Shown here one piece after another: positions 26,791 through 35,528 of a stretch of DNA of 64,000 bases. The notes beneath the pieces were generated by a model. The model saw only the letters and a list, made by a program, of their open reading frames with translations. It was not told the DNA's origin and made no database searches. This stretch comes from Phyllobacterium sp. YR531 (GTDB taxonomy: Bacteria; Pseudomonadota; Alphaproteobacteria; Rhizobiales; Rhizobiaceae): contig NZ_AKIZ01000022.1 in the NCBI RefSeq assembly GCF_000282595.1, positions 494,833 through 558,832 on the forward strand. Reading direction: 5' to 3'. Position numbers and translations under genes: made by a program. How positions within the stretch are numbered: the first letter of the stretch is position 1; the number at the start of each line of letters is the position of its first letter.

Positions 26791-27983
26791 TCGTTGTCGA
26801 CCAGCTCAAACTAGCCTCCCTGGCGGATTCCAACCTTTTTCTGCGCGCGCTCTGGGCAAGTCTTCGCGATCGATTTGGGCGACTTGGCTGGCAATATACA
26901 CCCCGTCGAACCGGCTCGCAGCAACTGGTCCGGTTTGGATGGATGTCTCTCGGCACGACAGCTCCGACAGGCGTGGAGGTGAGCATACGCTATAGGAAGG
27001 TCGGCGTGATCACGGCGGTCCAGTTCAATCCTCAATACGGAATAAAAGAGATCCATCCCGACATCGGACAGATGCTCCGGGCGTGTGTGAAGGAGGCTTT
27101 CAAACGCAAGGACCAGCCCAGTGAGCACTTCCTGTCGACCCAGGTCAGAACATTCCCTCAGATCCCGCTTGCTCACTACCGCGGCAGCAACTGGAACTGC
27201 GGGCCGCTGACCAATGGACAGTCGGAGATTGGTATCTCTGTCAGGGGTTTCGATGATGCCGATCTTCGGCACGAATTCGCTGTACGCCTTGTCCCACTGA
27301 TGGATGCCCTGTCCTGCATGACCAATGTCGCCTTCGAAGAGGTTCATGACAGAGAGGGTGAAGTGAGTGCCCGGCACGAAGATGCAAACCAGTTTCTGGT
27401 CGAAGAAGACTGGCTCGATGACTTTCCCACGATAGATCGTCTGCTCCGGCTCAGCGTTGCGCAGCTGCGATTCTGCGAGGACCTTGTTGAAGAAAGGACT
27501 GGCGACAACCGTCTGACGCGCGCGGCGAGCATCTTCCACAGGGCCACGGGCATATATCGCAACCTTCCGGAAGCCCATGACGTCGCCATGGCGCTTTTCG
27601 TGTCAGCGCTCGAAGCCGTTGATTCGCCTCTGAGCAATCCTGCCAGCTGCCCCGCATGCAGTCAGCCAACGTACAAGATATCACAGCGTGTCGTGGATCT
27701 GGGCAGAAAGCACCTCGGGCCGGGTGTCGAGAGAATTTTCAAGGAAAGCTATCAACGACGGTCCAAATATCTCCATGCAGGCAAGGTTGTCGCGTCGCAG
27801 CCCGTGACGTCTCACTTCATTCCGCAGCTGGACCCGGACGGTATCGAGGGATGCGCAATGCCGTCAGCCGCGGGTAACCCGAAGAATCTCATGGAATTCA
27901 CGAGCTTCGTCATCAGGCGAGAAATGCTCTTCAACGATCAGTCCCTTCACAGCCAGACGGGTGAATCTGACGGGCTTCCCTAG
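26787..27983 (+). CDS. Candidate HEPN-type ribonuclease protein
   Basis: A 398-residue protein with a GTG start in a GTGA overlap with the preceding nuclease gene. The N-terminal half is not recognised. The C-terminal half is helical and carries RRSKYLHAG, an Rx4H motif (R325-H330) preceded by a helix with FVSALEAV, the layout of Apea-like HEPN ribonuclease domains. A CPAC pair (C288, C291) sits in the loop between the helices, possibly a metal site. HEPN domains dimerise to cut RNA and often serve as suicide effectors in phage defence. The family call is motif-based only. Confidence 0.55.
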   Translation: MIVVDQLKLASLADSNLFLRALWASLRDRFGRLGWQYTPRRTGSQQLVRFGWMSLGTTAPTGVEVSIRYRKVGVITAVQFNPQYGIKEIHPDIGQMLRACVKEAFKRKDQPSEHFLSTQVRTFPQIPLAHYRGSNWNCGPLTNGQSEIGISVRGFDDADLRHEFAVRLVPLMDALSCMTNVAFEEVHDREGEVSARHEDANQFLVEEDWLDDFPTIDRLLRLSVAQLRFCEDLVEERTGDNRLTRAASIFHRATGIYRNLPEAHDVAMALFVSALEAVDSPLSNPASCPACSQPTYKISQRVVDLGRKHLGPGVERIFKESYQRRSKYLHAGKVVASQPVTSHFIPQLDPDGIEGCAMPSAAGNPKNLMEFTSFVIRREMLFNDQSLHSQTGESDGLP

Positions 27984-28524
27984 CGAGGGGCGGCCGGTTA
28001 TGCCGGACGCGAACGCCGAGGCTGCGTGCTTTAATCCTTGAACCTTCAATATGCTCGGGCAGTTTGTACAAAAACGCTGAAATACCTTGCGAGTTGCGCC
28101 AGACGTTCTGGCACGCAGTCGACCTGCAGTATAATGCGATCAGTGGATAATCCTTTTAATACAATACTTTAATAGGAATTGTAGACATCTGCGCTACAAT
28201 CGAAATCGGCGAAAATTCGCCTATTATCGGCATTTTCAAAGGAATGGTTGTCTATAACTTCCGACCTTGGATACAGCAAAATTGCAAATTTTTTGGCGAG
28301 TCGGACCATATATGATTAGCTCATTGTTTGATTGCAGACGTCCCACATCTATCTCACGTGGCACGTCGATCCAAGATTCCAGCGGCGGGGCATTTGGCTC
28401 TTTGCGCGCACCTACACACACCAGAATTTTCGTACCCCGCGTGAATTTTGGAATGCGTTTCTTTTACGAATGCCGGTCACCCCTTTTATGTTGACGCTGC
28501 TTATAGTGAGAGGAAGATTGCAGC
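27984..28524. other. Right border of the island and upstream region of the sulfur operon
   Basis: No gene is supported. The GC-rich island ends near 28050 and the DNA turns AT-richer. The inverted repeat partner lies at 28221-28262, with a perfect palindrome GGCGAAAATTCGCC at 28208-28221 on its inner side. The rest should contain the promoter of the sulfur operon, which I could not locate. Confidence 0.5.
28221..28262 (-). repeat. Right terminal-like inverted repeat of the island
   Basis: Read on the minus strand, it starts GGAAG at 28262 and carries the 18-bp core at 28240-28223, identical to 8660-8677. Both copies have exactly 17 bases between the GGAAG end and the core, which argues for common descent rather than a chance match. 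Together they bracket 19.6 kb. Confidence 0.65.
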
Positions 28525-29106
28525 GTGGGAAATACAAAAGTTCTTGGTTTATCGGGCAATGTGAAACGACCTTCGCGAACGGCATCGGTTGTCCGATCCA
28601 TTGTCAGTTCAATCGAACAAAAATTCTCTGTTGAAAGTCGTGTGATTGAATTGGTGGACGCCGCGCCAATCCTGTTTCAAGCGTTGAGAGCCGATCAGCT
28701 AGATCACTCTGGCAGGGCTATTATCGATGAGGTGGAAGCTGCGGATGTTCTCGTTGTCGGCTCCCCTGTCTATCGAGCCTCCTATACCGGAGCTATCAAG
28801 CATCTGTTTGATCTTGTCGACTTTCGCGCGTTGACGGGAAAAAAGGTCATTTTGGCAGCGACCGGTGGCACGCCGCTGCATGGCTTGATGACAGAGCATC
28901 AGCTGCGCCCCTTATTCGGCTTCTTCAATGCGCTGACAATTCCGACTGCAGTTTATGCGGTCGAGAGCGATTTTAGCGGGCATGTGCTGACAAACCCAGC
29001 TGTATCCGAACGCATTGATCGGGCAGTTAGCGAGCTAGCTCATCTTTTCCCGAATGGGACAATCAAAGGCAAGATCAGTCAACCAGGCCTCTACGAGGCT
29101 GTTTAA
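28525..29106 (+). CDS. NADPH-dependent FMN reductase (MsuE/SsuE-type)
   Basis: A 193-residue flavodoxin-like reductase with a GTG start. Motifs: LGLSGNVKRPSRT (FMN phosphate loop near the N-terminus), GSPVYRASYTGAIKHLFD and LAATGGTPLHGL. Enzymes of this type reduce FMN with NAD(P)H and pass FMNH2 to two-component monooxygenases that cleave C-S bonds. The partner is SfnG, 24 bases downstream, and probably SsuD and SfnB at the far end of the cluster. It opens the sulfur operon. Confidence 0.88.
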   Translation: MGNTKVLGLSGNVKRPSRTASVVRSIVSSIEQKFSVESRVIELVDAAPILFQALRADQLDHSGRAIIDEVEAADVLVVGSPVYRASYTGAIKHLFDLVDFRALTGKKVILAATGGTPLHGLMTEHQLRPLFGFFNALTIPTAVYAVESDFSGHVLTNPAVSERIDRAVSELAHLFPNGTIKGKISQPGLYEAV

Positions 29107-29130
29107 GCATTTTAGTTTGGAGATACGAAC

Positions 29131-30234
29131 ATGTCATTGCAAACCACCAATCCCGTCAAATTTGCCTATTGGGTTCCTAATGTTTCTGGTGGACTCGTGA
29201 TCAGTGACATAGAGCAGCGGACCAGTTGGGACATCGACTACAACCGCAAGCTTGCGCAGATCGCGGAAGCTAATGGTTTTGATTATGCTTTGAGTCAAAT
29301 ACGGTTCACGGCAGGTTACGGTGCCGAAAATCAACATGAATCAGTAGCTTTCAGCCATGCATTGCTGGCAGCTACGACCAAGCTGAAGGTGATTGCAGCG
29401 CTGTTGCCTGGACCATGGAACCCGACGTTGGCGGCCAAACAGATCGCGACGATCAGTCATTTGACCAATGGCCGTGTTGCTATCAACGTTGTGAGCGGCT
29501 GGTTTCGTGGTGAGTTCGCTGCCATTGGTGAGCATTGGCTTGAGCATGACGAACGTTATCGCCGATCCGAAGAATTCATCCGGGCATTGCGCGGTATCTG
29601 GACTGAAGATAATTTCACTTTCCATGGCGATTTCTATCGGTTCAATAATTACACAATGAAACCGAAGCCGGTCGATCCGCAACCTGAAATCTTTCAGGGA
29701 GGTTCTTCCCGTGCTGCGCGTGATATGGCTGCCCGTGTTTCCGATTGGTACTTCACCAACGGCAACACGCCAGAGGAAATCAAGAAACAGGTGGATGATA
29801 TTCGCAGTAAAGCTGCAGCCAATGGCCATAGCGTCAAAGTTGGTGTGAACGCTTTTGCTATTGCACGTGAAACTGAAGACGAAGCGCGCGCTGTTCTTGA
29901 CGAGATCATCGCCAAAGCCAATCCGGAAGCGGTGCAGGGTTTTGCCGACCAAGTAAAGAACGCTGGCAAGGCATCCCCGGAAGGCGAAGGCAACTGGGCA
30001 AAGTCGTCATTGGAAGATCTCGTTCAATATAATGACGGATTCCGCAGCAATCTCATCGGTACACCCGTACAGATCGCCAAGCGTATTATTGCGCTAAAGG
30101 AAGCTGGTGCCGACCTCATCCTGCTCGGATTTTTGCATTTTCAGGAAGAGGTCCAATTCTTTGGGAAGCACGTTATTCCGCTAGTGCGCGAGTTGGAAGA
30201 AGAGAAATTATCTACGGCGGTAGCTGCCGAGTAA
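29131..30234 (+). CDS. sfnG: Dimethylsulfone monooxygenase
   Basis: A 367-residue bacterial-luciferase-type (LLM class) flavin monooxygenase. The N-terminus KFAYWVPNVSGGLVISDIEQ and segments LSQIRFTAGYGAENQHES and NVVSGWFRGEFAAIGEHW are characteristic of SfnG, which uses FMNH2 and O2 to turn dimethylsulfone into methanesulfinate. The upstream FMN reductase supplies reduced flavin. A ribosome site (TTGGAG) lies ahead of the ATG. 129 bases separate it from the ABC transporter genes on the same strand. Confidence 0.9.
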   Translation: MSLQTTNPVKFAYWVPNVSGGLVISDIEQRTSWDIDYNRKLAQIAEANGFDYALSQIRFTAGYGAENQHESVAFSHALLAATTKLKVIAALLPGPWNPTLAAKQIATISHLTNGRVAINVVSGWFRGEFAAIGEHWLEHDERYRRSEEFIRALRGIWTEDNFTFHGDFYRFNNYTMKPKPVDPQPEIFQGGSSRAARDMAARVSDWYFTNGNTPEEIKKQVDDIRSKAAANGHSVKVGVNAFAIARETEDEARAVLDEIIAKANPEAVQGFADQVKNAGKASPEGEGNWAKSSLEDLVQYNDGFRSNLIGTPVQIAKRIIALKEAGADLILLGFLHFQEEVQFFGKHVIPLVRELEEEKLSTAVAAE

Positions 30235-30363
30235 CAGCCCGGCGTAATTGATCTGGCATTCGTATTGACTGAACGTTGACCGGGTTTGATCGCGGTCTGC
30301 GAGCGAGATTTTTTGTCTGCCGTTCGGAATTTCATCAGGTAGCGATGTAGTTGGAGAAATTGA

Positions 30364-31266
30364 ATGAACTCAATAAACCGCATATCGGGAGTGCATACCG
30401 CGACGTATCTGCCTGTCGATATTGCGGCAGAGCAACAGAACGCACGCGTATATGGCAACGAGCCACATCCAGCTGGCAAGATCGCGCTTGGACTTGAAAG
30501 CGTAAGTCTTTCCTTTGGTGGTGTGGTCGCTTTGGAGAATATTGATCTTTCAGTTCGCCCCGGGGAAATACGGGCTATCATTGGACCCAATGGTGCAGGC
30601 AAGAGCTCACTGATCAATGTTATCAGTGGCGTTTATCGCCCTGATCGAGGGCATGTCAGGATTGGCCATGACCGTTTCACCAATGTGCCTACGCAAAAGC
30701 TGGTCCATCTTGGCGTTGCACGCACATTCCAGAACCTGGCTTTGTTTAAGGGATTGAGCGTTACCGACAATGTCATGTCGGGCCGGGCACATAAAGCCAG
30801 ATCCACATTTCTTGGACAGATATTTGGTATTGGCCGATCGCCATCTGAAGAGGTAGATGCACATGACCGTGCGGCCAAAATTCTGAAGTTCCTCAATCTC
30901 ACTGATGTTGGTAACCGACTTGCTGGTACTTTGCCCTATGGGTTGCAAAAGCGCGTCGAACTTGCCCGCGCTCTCGTTGCAGAACCTGCGCTGCTCCTGC
31001 TCGATGAGCCCATGGCCGGGTTGGCGGAGCCTGAAAAAGTTGAAATGACAAAGTTTATCCGCGCGGCCAATCGTGAGTACGGCACGACAATCGTTCTCAT
31101 CGAGCACGACATCGGCGTCGTCATGGAGCTCTCCCATTATATTGCTGTCTTTGATTATGGCCGGAAGATTGCCGATGGAACACCAGAAGAAGTTCGCGCT
31201 GACCAAAAGGTGATTGACGCCTATCTCGGTGTTGCAGCTGAAAACATTGATGGCGGGGGAATCTGA
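30364..31266 (+). CDS. HAAT-type ABC transporter ATPase (LivG-like)
   Basis: A 300-residue ATPase: Walker A GPNGAGKSS, a Q-loop region with FQNLALF, the signature helix region LPYGLQKRVELARAL (non-canonical in place of LSGGQ, as often in LivG) and Walker B LLLLDEPMAGL, then H-loop IEHDIG. The C-terminal IADGTPEEVRADQKVIDAYLG is LivG-like. About 40 N-terminal residues precede the ATPase core. The stop overlaps the permease start by one base. Gene linkage suggests an organosulfur compound rather than an amino acid as the cargo. Confidence 0.9.
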   Translation: MNSINRISGVHTATYLPVDIAAEQQNARVYGNEPHPAGKIALGLESVSLSFGGVVALENIDLSVRPGEIRAIIGPNGAGKSSLINVISGVYRPDRGHVRIGHDRFTNVPTQKLVHLGVARTFQNLALFKGLSVTDNVMSGRAHKARSTFLGQIFGIGRSPSEEVDAHDRAAKILKFLNLTDVGNRLAGTLPYGLQKRVELARALVAEPALLLLDEPMAGLAEPEKVEMTKFIRAANREYGTTIVLIEHDIGVVMELSHYIAVFDYGRKIADGTPEEVRADQKVIDAYLGVAAENIDGGGI

Positions 31267-32162
31267 TGCTTGATTTCGATTGGCAGTTCTTCCTTGAAGT
31301 CCTGATTGGTGGTCTGCTCTCGGGTGTGATGTACTCACTTGTCGCACTGGGTTTTGTACTGGTTTACAAGACATCGGGTGTTTTGAATTTTGCTCAGGGA
31401 GCGATGCTGCTCTTTGCAGCTCTGACCTTTGTAAGCCTGGTGGAAAAAGGCATTCCATTTGCATTGGCTTTGGCTATTACCTTTGGGGTAATGGTTGCCA
31501 TCGGCATTGCAATTGAACGTGTCGTACTCAGGCCACTGACCAACAGGCCGCCTATGACACTCTTTATGGCGACACTGGGTCTCTCATATATACTCGAAGG
31601 TGCCGCCCAACTGATATGGGGAACGCAGGTCCATGGGCTGGATCTAGGTATTGACGATATTCCCTTTGAGGTTGGTGGCGTACTGATAAGCCAGTTTGAT
31701 TTATTTGCTGCTTCGGTTGCCGCAGTTCTGGTGCTGTTGCTGTCAATTTTCTTTCGCTACACCCGGATTGGTCTTGCTTTCCGTGCGGTTGCCGACGATC
31801 AGTTTGCAGCACTTGCAGTTGGCCTGCGTCTGCCATGGATATGGGCAACTGTGTGGGCTGTTGCAGGACTTGTCGCACTGGTCGCCGGATTGCTTTGGGG
31901 GGCAAGGCTTGGCGTTCAGTTTTCTTTATCGCTCGTGGTTCTGAAAGCCTTGCCGGTACTCGTGCTTGGCGGGTTCGACTCGATCCCCGGGGCAATAGTC
32001 GGCGGGCTTCTCATTGGAGCAACAGAAAAGCTCGCAGAAGTTTATATAGGTGAATATTTCGGTGGAGGCATCGAAAGCTGGTTTGCGTATGTTGTTGCCC
32101 TGGCTTTCCTCTTGATACGTCCTTCCGGAATTTTCGGACAAAAGCTGGTGGAAAGGGTTTAG
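31266..32162 (+). CDS. HAAT-type ABC permease (LivH-like)
   Basis: A 298-residue membrane permease with about eight hydrophobic segments. The N-terminal GGLLSGVMYSLVALGFVLVY and KTSGVLNFAQGAM are the typical LivH start, and the end carries VLGGFDSIPGAIVGGLLIGA, the coupling loop to the ATPase. It forms the channel with the LivM-like partner 3 bases downstream. Substrate is inferred only from context. Confidence 0.92.
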   Translation: MLDFDWQFFLEVLIGGLLSGVMYSLVALGFVLVYKTSGVLNFAQGAMLLFAALTFVSLVEKGIPFALALAITFGVMVAIGIAIERVVLRPLTNRPPMTLFMATLGLSYILEGAAQLIWGTQVHGLDLGIDDIPFEVGGVLISQFDLFAASVAAVLVLLLSIFFRYTRIGLAFRAVADDQFAALAVGLRLPWIWATVWAVAGLVALVAGLLWGARLGVQFSLSLVVLKALPVLVLGGFDSIPGAIVGGLLIGATEKLAEVYIGEYFGGGIESWFAYVVALAFLLIRPSGIFGQKLVERV

Positions 32163-32165
32163 GTC

Positions 32166-33206
32166 ATGACCATTGCCACGCTTGAAGCCATTCCAACATC
32201 ATACACTCCGCGATGGCTTACTCCCGTTCTGTTGCTGGGCATTGCCTATCTGATAATTCCTTTGGTGGGCACCAGCTATTTGTTTGAAGCGATACTACTA
32301 CCTTTTCTCGCACTCAGTTTGGCTGGGGTAGGGCTGAATATTCTTACAGGATATGCCGGGCAAGTCTCGCTGGGCAGCGCCGCATTTCTAGCGGTTGGTG
32401 CTTTTGCAGCGTATAATTTCAATCTTCGGATTGATGGATTGCCAATACTCGGCAGCATATTTCTATCGGGCGTGGTTGCCGCTGCCATAGGCATTGTTTT
32501 TGGCCTGCCGAGCCTTCGTCTAAGGGGTTTTTATCTGGCAGTATCCACCTTGGCTGCTCAGTTTTTCGTCCAGTGGGCGCTTACCAAGTTTAGCTGGTTT
32601 TCCAATAATTCTGCGTCTGGCGTTATCGATGCGCCACCACTTTCAATTGCCGGAGTAGAATTCAACAGCGCGGTAGGCCGCTATCTGTTTTCGTTGACGA
32701 TCGTGGCCGTCCTTACATTTCTTGCCTACAGGCTGGTTTTATCGCAGACCGGACGAAATTTCATTGCGGTACGCGATAATGAAACGGCAGCACGGATTAT
32801 CGGTGTGCCTGTACTGAAAACGAAACTGATAGCCTTTGGAGTTTCATCTTTCGTTATCGGCATTGCCGGCGTTTTGTGGGCATTCGCCTATCTGAGAACT
32901 GTCGAGCCGGCAGGCTTTAATCTCGATCGATCGTTCCAGATATTATTCATCATTATCATTGGCGGACTTGCATCCATACGCGGTGCATTTTTTGGAGCGG
33001 CTTTGCTGGTCGTCACGCCGCTCATTCTGTCGCGAGTGGGATCATTCCTGCTTGGTGATTTCTTCGATTCCGGTGTGCTGGATATGAGTCAGCGCATCGT
33101 TCTGGGAGGACTGATCATCCTGTTTCTCATTCTGGAGCCGGATGGCTTGGTGTCGTTCTGGGACAGGATTCGAAAACGAACGACCACTCGTTTGCTCAGG
33201 CAGTGA
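32166..33206 (+). CDS. HAAT-type ABC permease (LivM-like)
   Basis: A 346-residue permease with ~9 membrane spans. LivM signatures: GLNILTGYAGQVSLGSAAFL, LRLRGFYLAVSTLA, ARIIGVPVLKTKLIAFGVSS and IIIGGLASIRGAFFGAALL. It is the second membrane half of the transporter. The Arg-rich C-terminus (RIRKRTTTRLLRQ) faces the cytoplasm. Confidence 0.92.
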   Translation: MTIATLEAIPTSYTPRWLTPVLLLGIAYLIIPLVGTSYLFEAILLPFLALSLAGVGLNILTGYAGQVSLGSAAFLAVGAFAAYNFNLRIDGLPILGSIFLSGVVAAAIGIVFGLPSLRLRGFYLAVSTLAAQFFVQWALTKFSWFSNNSASGVIDAPPLSIAGVEFNSAVGRYLFSLTIVAVLTFLAYRLVLSQTGRNFIAVRDNETAARIIGVPVLKTKLIAFGVSSFVIGIAGVLWAFAYLRTVEPAGFNLDRSFQILFIIIIGGLASIRGAFFGAALLVVTPLILSRVGSFLLGDFFDSGVLDMSQRIVLGGLIILFLILEPDGLVSFWDRIRKRTTTRLLRQ

Positions 33207-33303
33207 TGCGTCCGGGGAGCCATCGAGTTCCTACAATAAAACCTTCGCCTTTAATCAACATTGGATCGGATTTTGCCGGTCAACGAGAGGAGTGTATCCA
33301 AAA

Positions 33304-34638
33304 ATGCGCATGTTCAACAAAGCCAAACTGTTGGCAATCGCGGCAAGCCTTGTTCTGTCTGCCGCCATACCCGTCACTCACGCGGACGAGCAGTATTTTC
33401 CTCTGCAAAGCTACCGCGTCGGTCCCTATGCCGCCGGTGGAACGGGGTTTTTTGGCGGGTTTATCGACTATCTCAATTTGATCAATACGCGCGATGGCGG
33501 TGTCAATGGCGTCAAGCTCACCTGGTCGGAGGGAGAGACGCAATATGAAGTGGAACGCGGCGTTGAGGTTTATGAGCGCCTGAAAAACACGCCCGGTGTT
33601 GCCGCGTGGAATCCGCTGTCCGTTGGCATCGCCTATGCGATGATCGACCGCATTACGCAGGACAAGGTGCCACTGATCACAATCAATCATGGCCGTACGG
33701 ATTCAACCGATGGGCGGGTTTTTCCGTACGTCTTCCCGCTATTGCTCAACCCTTATAGCGAGACGTCAGGCATCGTGAACTATATCGCCTCAAAGGAAGG
33801 TGGGCTGGAGAGCCTCAAAGGCAAGAAGATTGTCGTGCTCTATCATGGCTCACCTTACGGCAAGGAAACCATTCCGATTTATGAACTCCTTGCACAAAAA
33901 TACGGCTTTGAACTGCAGCAGATTGAAGTCCCGCACCCCGGTAATGAACAGCAGGCACAATGGCTGACAATTCGCCGGGCAAAGCCGGATTATGTTGTTT
34001 TGCGCGGCTGGGGAGTCATGAATCCGGTTGCCTTGAAAAGCGCTGCAAAGGTTGGCTTTCCAGTTGATCACATCGTCGGCAATGTCTGGTCGAATTCGGA
34101 AGAAGATGCCATTCCCGCCGGTGACGTAGCAAAGGGTTATACGGCCATCACGACACAGGCCTCGGGTGCCGAATATCCTGTGGTGAAGGAAATCGTCAAG
34201 ACTCTCTACGACAATAACAGGGGCAATCTGGAAGACAAAAACCGGATCGGCTCGGTGTATCACAATCTGGGAATCGTCAACGGCATTCTCAATGTTGAAG
34301 CCATCCGTATTGCTCAGGAAAAATTTGGAAAACGAACGCTGACCGGCGATGAAGTGCGTTGGGGGTTCGAACATCTGCAACTGGACCCTGCCCGAGTAGA
34401 GGCATTGGGAGCCAAGGGCTTGTTCCATTCGATCAATGTGACCTGGGATAATCACGAGGGCAACGGTTACGTTACGTTCCAGCAATGGGACGGTAAGAAG
34501 TGGAATGTTGTCTCGGACTGGATTGCGCCTGATTGGGCGTTGCTTCGGCCCATTATCGAGAAATCCGCTGAAGCTTACGCCAAGGAAAAAGGCATCAAGC
34601 TACGCACGACTGAGGATGCGGTAACGGCAACCAACTGA
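33304..34638 (+). CDS. Periplasmic HAAT-type substrate-binding protein
   Basis: A 444-residue protein with a signal peptide (KLLAIAASLVLSAAIPVTHA, cleavage at ~HA/DE). The fold is the type I periplasmic-binding (LivJ-like) one: VKLTWSEGETQYEVERGVEV, VAAWNPLSVGIAYAMIDRI, GKKIVVLYHGSPYGKETIP. The typical acid-binding Ser/Thr of amino-acid binders cannot be confirmed, which fits a different ligand. The gene sits between LivM- and LivF-like genes. A frame extends upstream to 33142, but the ATG at 33304 begins the signal peptide and follows AGAGGAG. Confidence 0.88.
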   Translation: MRMFNKAKLLAIAASLVLSAAIPVTHADEQYFPLQSYRVGPYAAGGTGFFGGFIDYLNLINTRDGGVNGVKLTWSEGETQYEVERGVEVYERLKNTPGVAAWNPLSVGIAYAMIDRITQDKVPLITINHGRTDSTDGRVFPYVFPLLLNPYSETSGIVNYIASKEGGLESLKGKKIVVLYHGSPYGKETIPIYELLAQKYGFELQQIEVPHPGNEQQAQWLTIRRAKPDYVVLRGWGVMNPVALKSAAKVGFPVDHIVGNVWSNSEEDAIPAGDVAKGYTAITTQASGAEYPVVKEIVKTLYDNNRGNLEDKNRIGSVYHNLGIVNGILNVEAIRIAQEKFGKRTLTGDEVRWGFEHLQLDPARVEALGAKGLFHSINVTWDNHEGNGYVTFQQWDGKKWNVVSDWIAPDWALLRPIIEKSAEAYAKEKGIKLRTTEDAVTATN

Positions 34639-34644
34639 AGCATG

Positions 34645-34673
34645 AGGCCAGGGTGATGATATTGCCCGGGCCT
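34645..34673 (+). terminator. Hairpin between binding-protein and LivF-like genes
   Basis: AGGCC (34645-34649) pairs with GGCCT (34669-34673), with an inner GGG/CCC pair. There is no U-run, so it is more likely a transcript-stability or attenuation hairpin that sets different levels of binding protein and ATPase than a full terminator. Confidence 0.35.
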
Positions 34674-34710
34674 GGATTCTGGATGCTGCTCAAAACGTGA
34701 GATAAATCCT

Positions 34711-35505
34711 ATGGCTGACAATAACCCACTGCTGGTCATTGATGGTGTGAGCGCAACTTACAACCACGCAATTACTGCATTGCATGGTGTGAGCCTGACT
34801 GTGGATCACGGCGAGATCGTTGCGCTACTGGGAACCAACGGTGCGGGCAAGACGACCACTCTTAAGGCCATATCAAATCTGCTCCCGGCAAGCCGGGGTC
34901 AGATCACGACCGGTTCTATCCGTTTCGATGGAAAAAATGTCCCCGCCACGGCACCTGCTGATCTTGTACGTTCCGGTTTGGTTCAGGTGCTGGAGGGACG
35001 CCATTGCTTTCGCAATCTGACGGTGGAGGAAAATCTCATAACGGGCGGCATTGGCCGTAATGCACGCCGGCACGAGATATCTGACGATCTGGAAAAAATT
35101 TACGACCAGTTTCCAGGCCTGAAGGAGAAACGGCGAACGTTGGCGGGCCTTACATCAGGTGGCGAACAGCAAATGACAGCCATCGGCAGGGCTTTGATGT
35201 CACGTCCGCGACTGCTTGTTCTGGACGAACCTTCGATGGGCCTAGCACCATTGGTTGTCAGGGATATTTTCGAGACCTTGCGAAAGCTCAATCACGACAC
35301 CGGACTTGCAATCCTCGTCGCTGAGCAGAACTCCACCGTGGCACTCAAATATGCGAACAAAGCTGTAATTCTCGAAAACGGTAAAGCTGTTTTGAGCGGT
35401 ACTGCGGAGCGGCTCCGCAGCGGCAGCGATGTGACGAACCTGTATCTTGGCCAAAAGTCCGAAACTAGCAAAACAGCCCATTATTTCACTGCTGTTGGAA
35501 CCTGA
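34711..35505 (+). CDS. HAAT-type ABC transporter ATPase (LivF-like)
   Basis: A 264-residue ATPase: Walker A GTNGAGKTT, Q-loop LVQVLEGRHCFRNLTVEENL (a LivF hallmark), signature LTSGGEQQMTAIGRAL, Walker B LLVLDEPSMGLAPLV and H-loop switch region AEQNSTVALKYANKAVILENG. It is the second nucleotide-binding subunit, completing a full HAAT transporter. SfnB follows after 23 bases. Confidence 0.92.
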   Translation: MADNNPLLVIDGVSATYNHAITALHGVSLTVDHGEIVALLGTNGAGKTTTLKAISNLLPASRGQITTGSIRFDGKNVPATAPADLVRSGLVQVLEGRHCFRNLTVEENLITGGIGRNARRHEISDDLEKIYDQFPGLKEKRRTLAGLTSGGEQQMTAIGRALMSRPRLLVLDEPSMGLAPLVVRDIFETLRKLNHDTGLAILVAEQNSTVALKYANKAVILENGKAVLSGTAERLRSGSDVTNLYLGQKSETSKTAHYFTAVGT

Positions 35506-35528
35506 TCCATTAAACGAGGAGATACTGT

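Noticed and set aside
28359..28374. TGGCAC resembling a sigma-54 -24 element upstream of the sulfur operon
   Set aside because: The -12 part (TTGC) is missing at the right spacing.
28332..28634. 100-residue plus-strand frame before the flavin reductase
   Set aside because: It runs into the reductase gene in another frame and has no ribosome site or domain.
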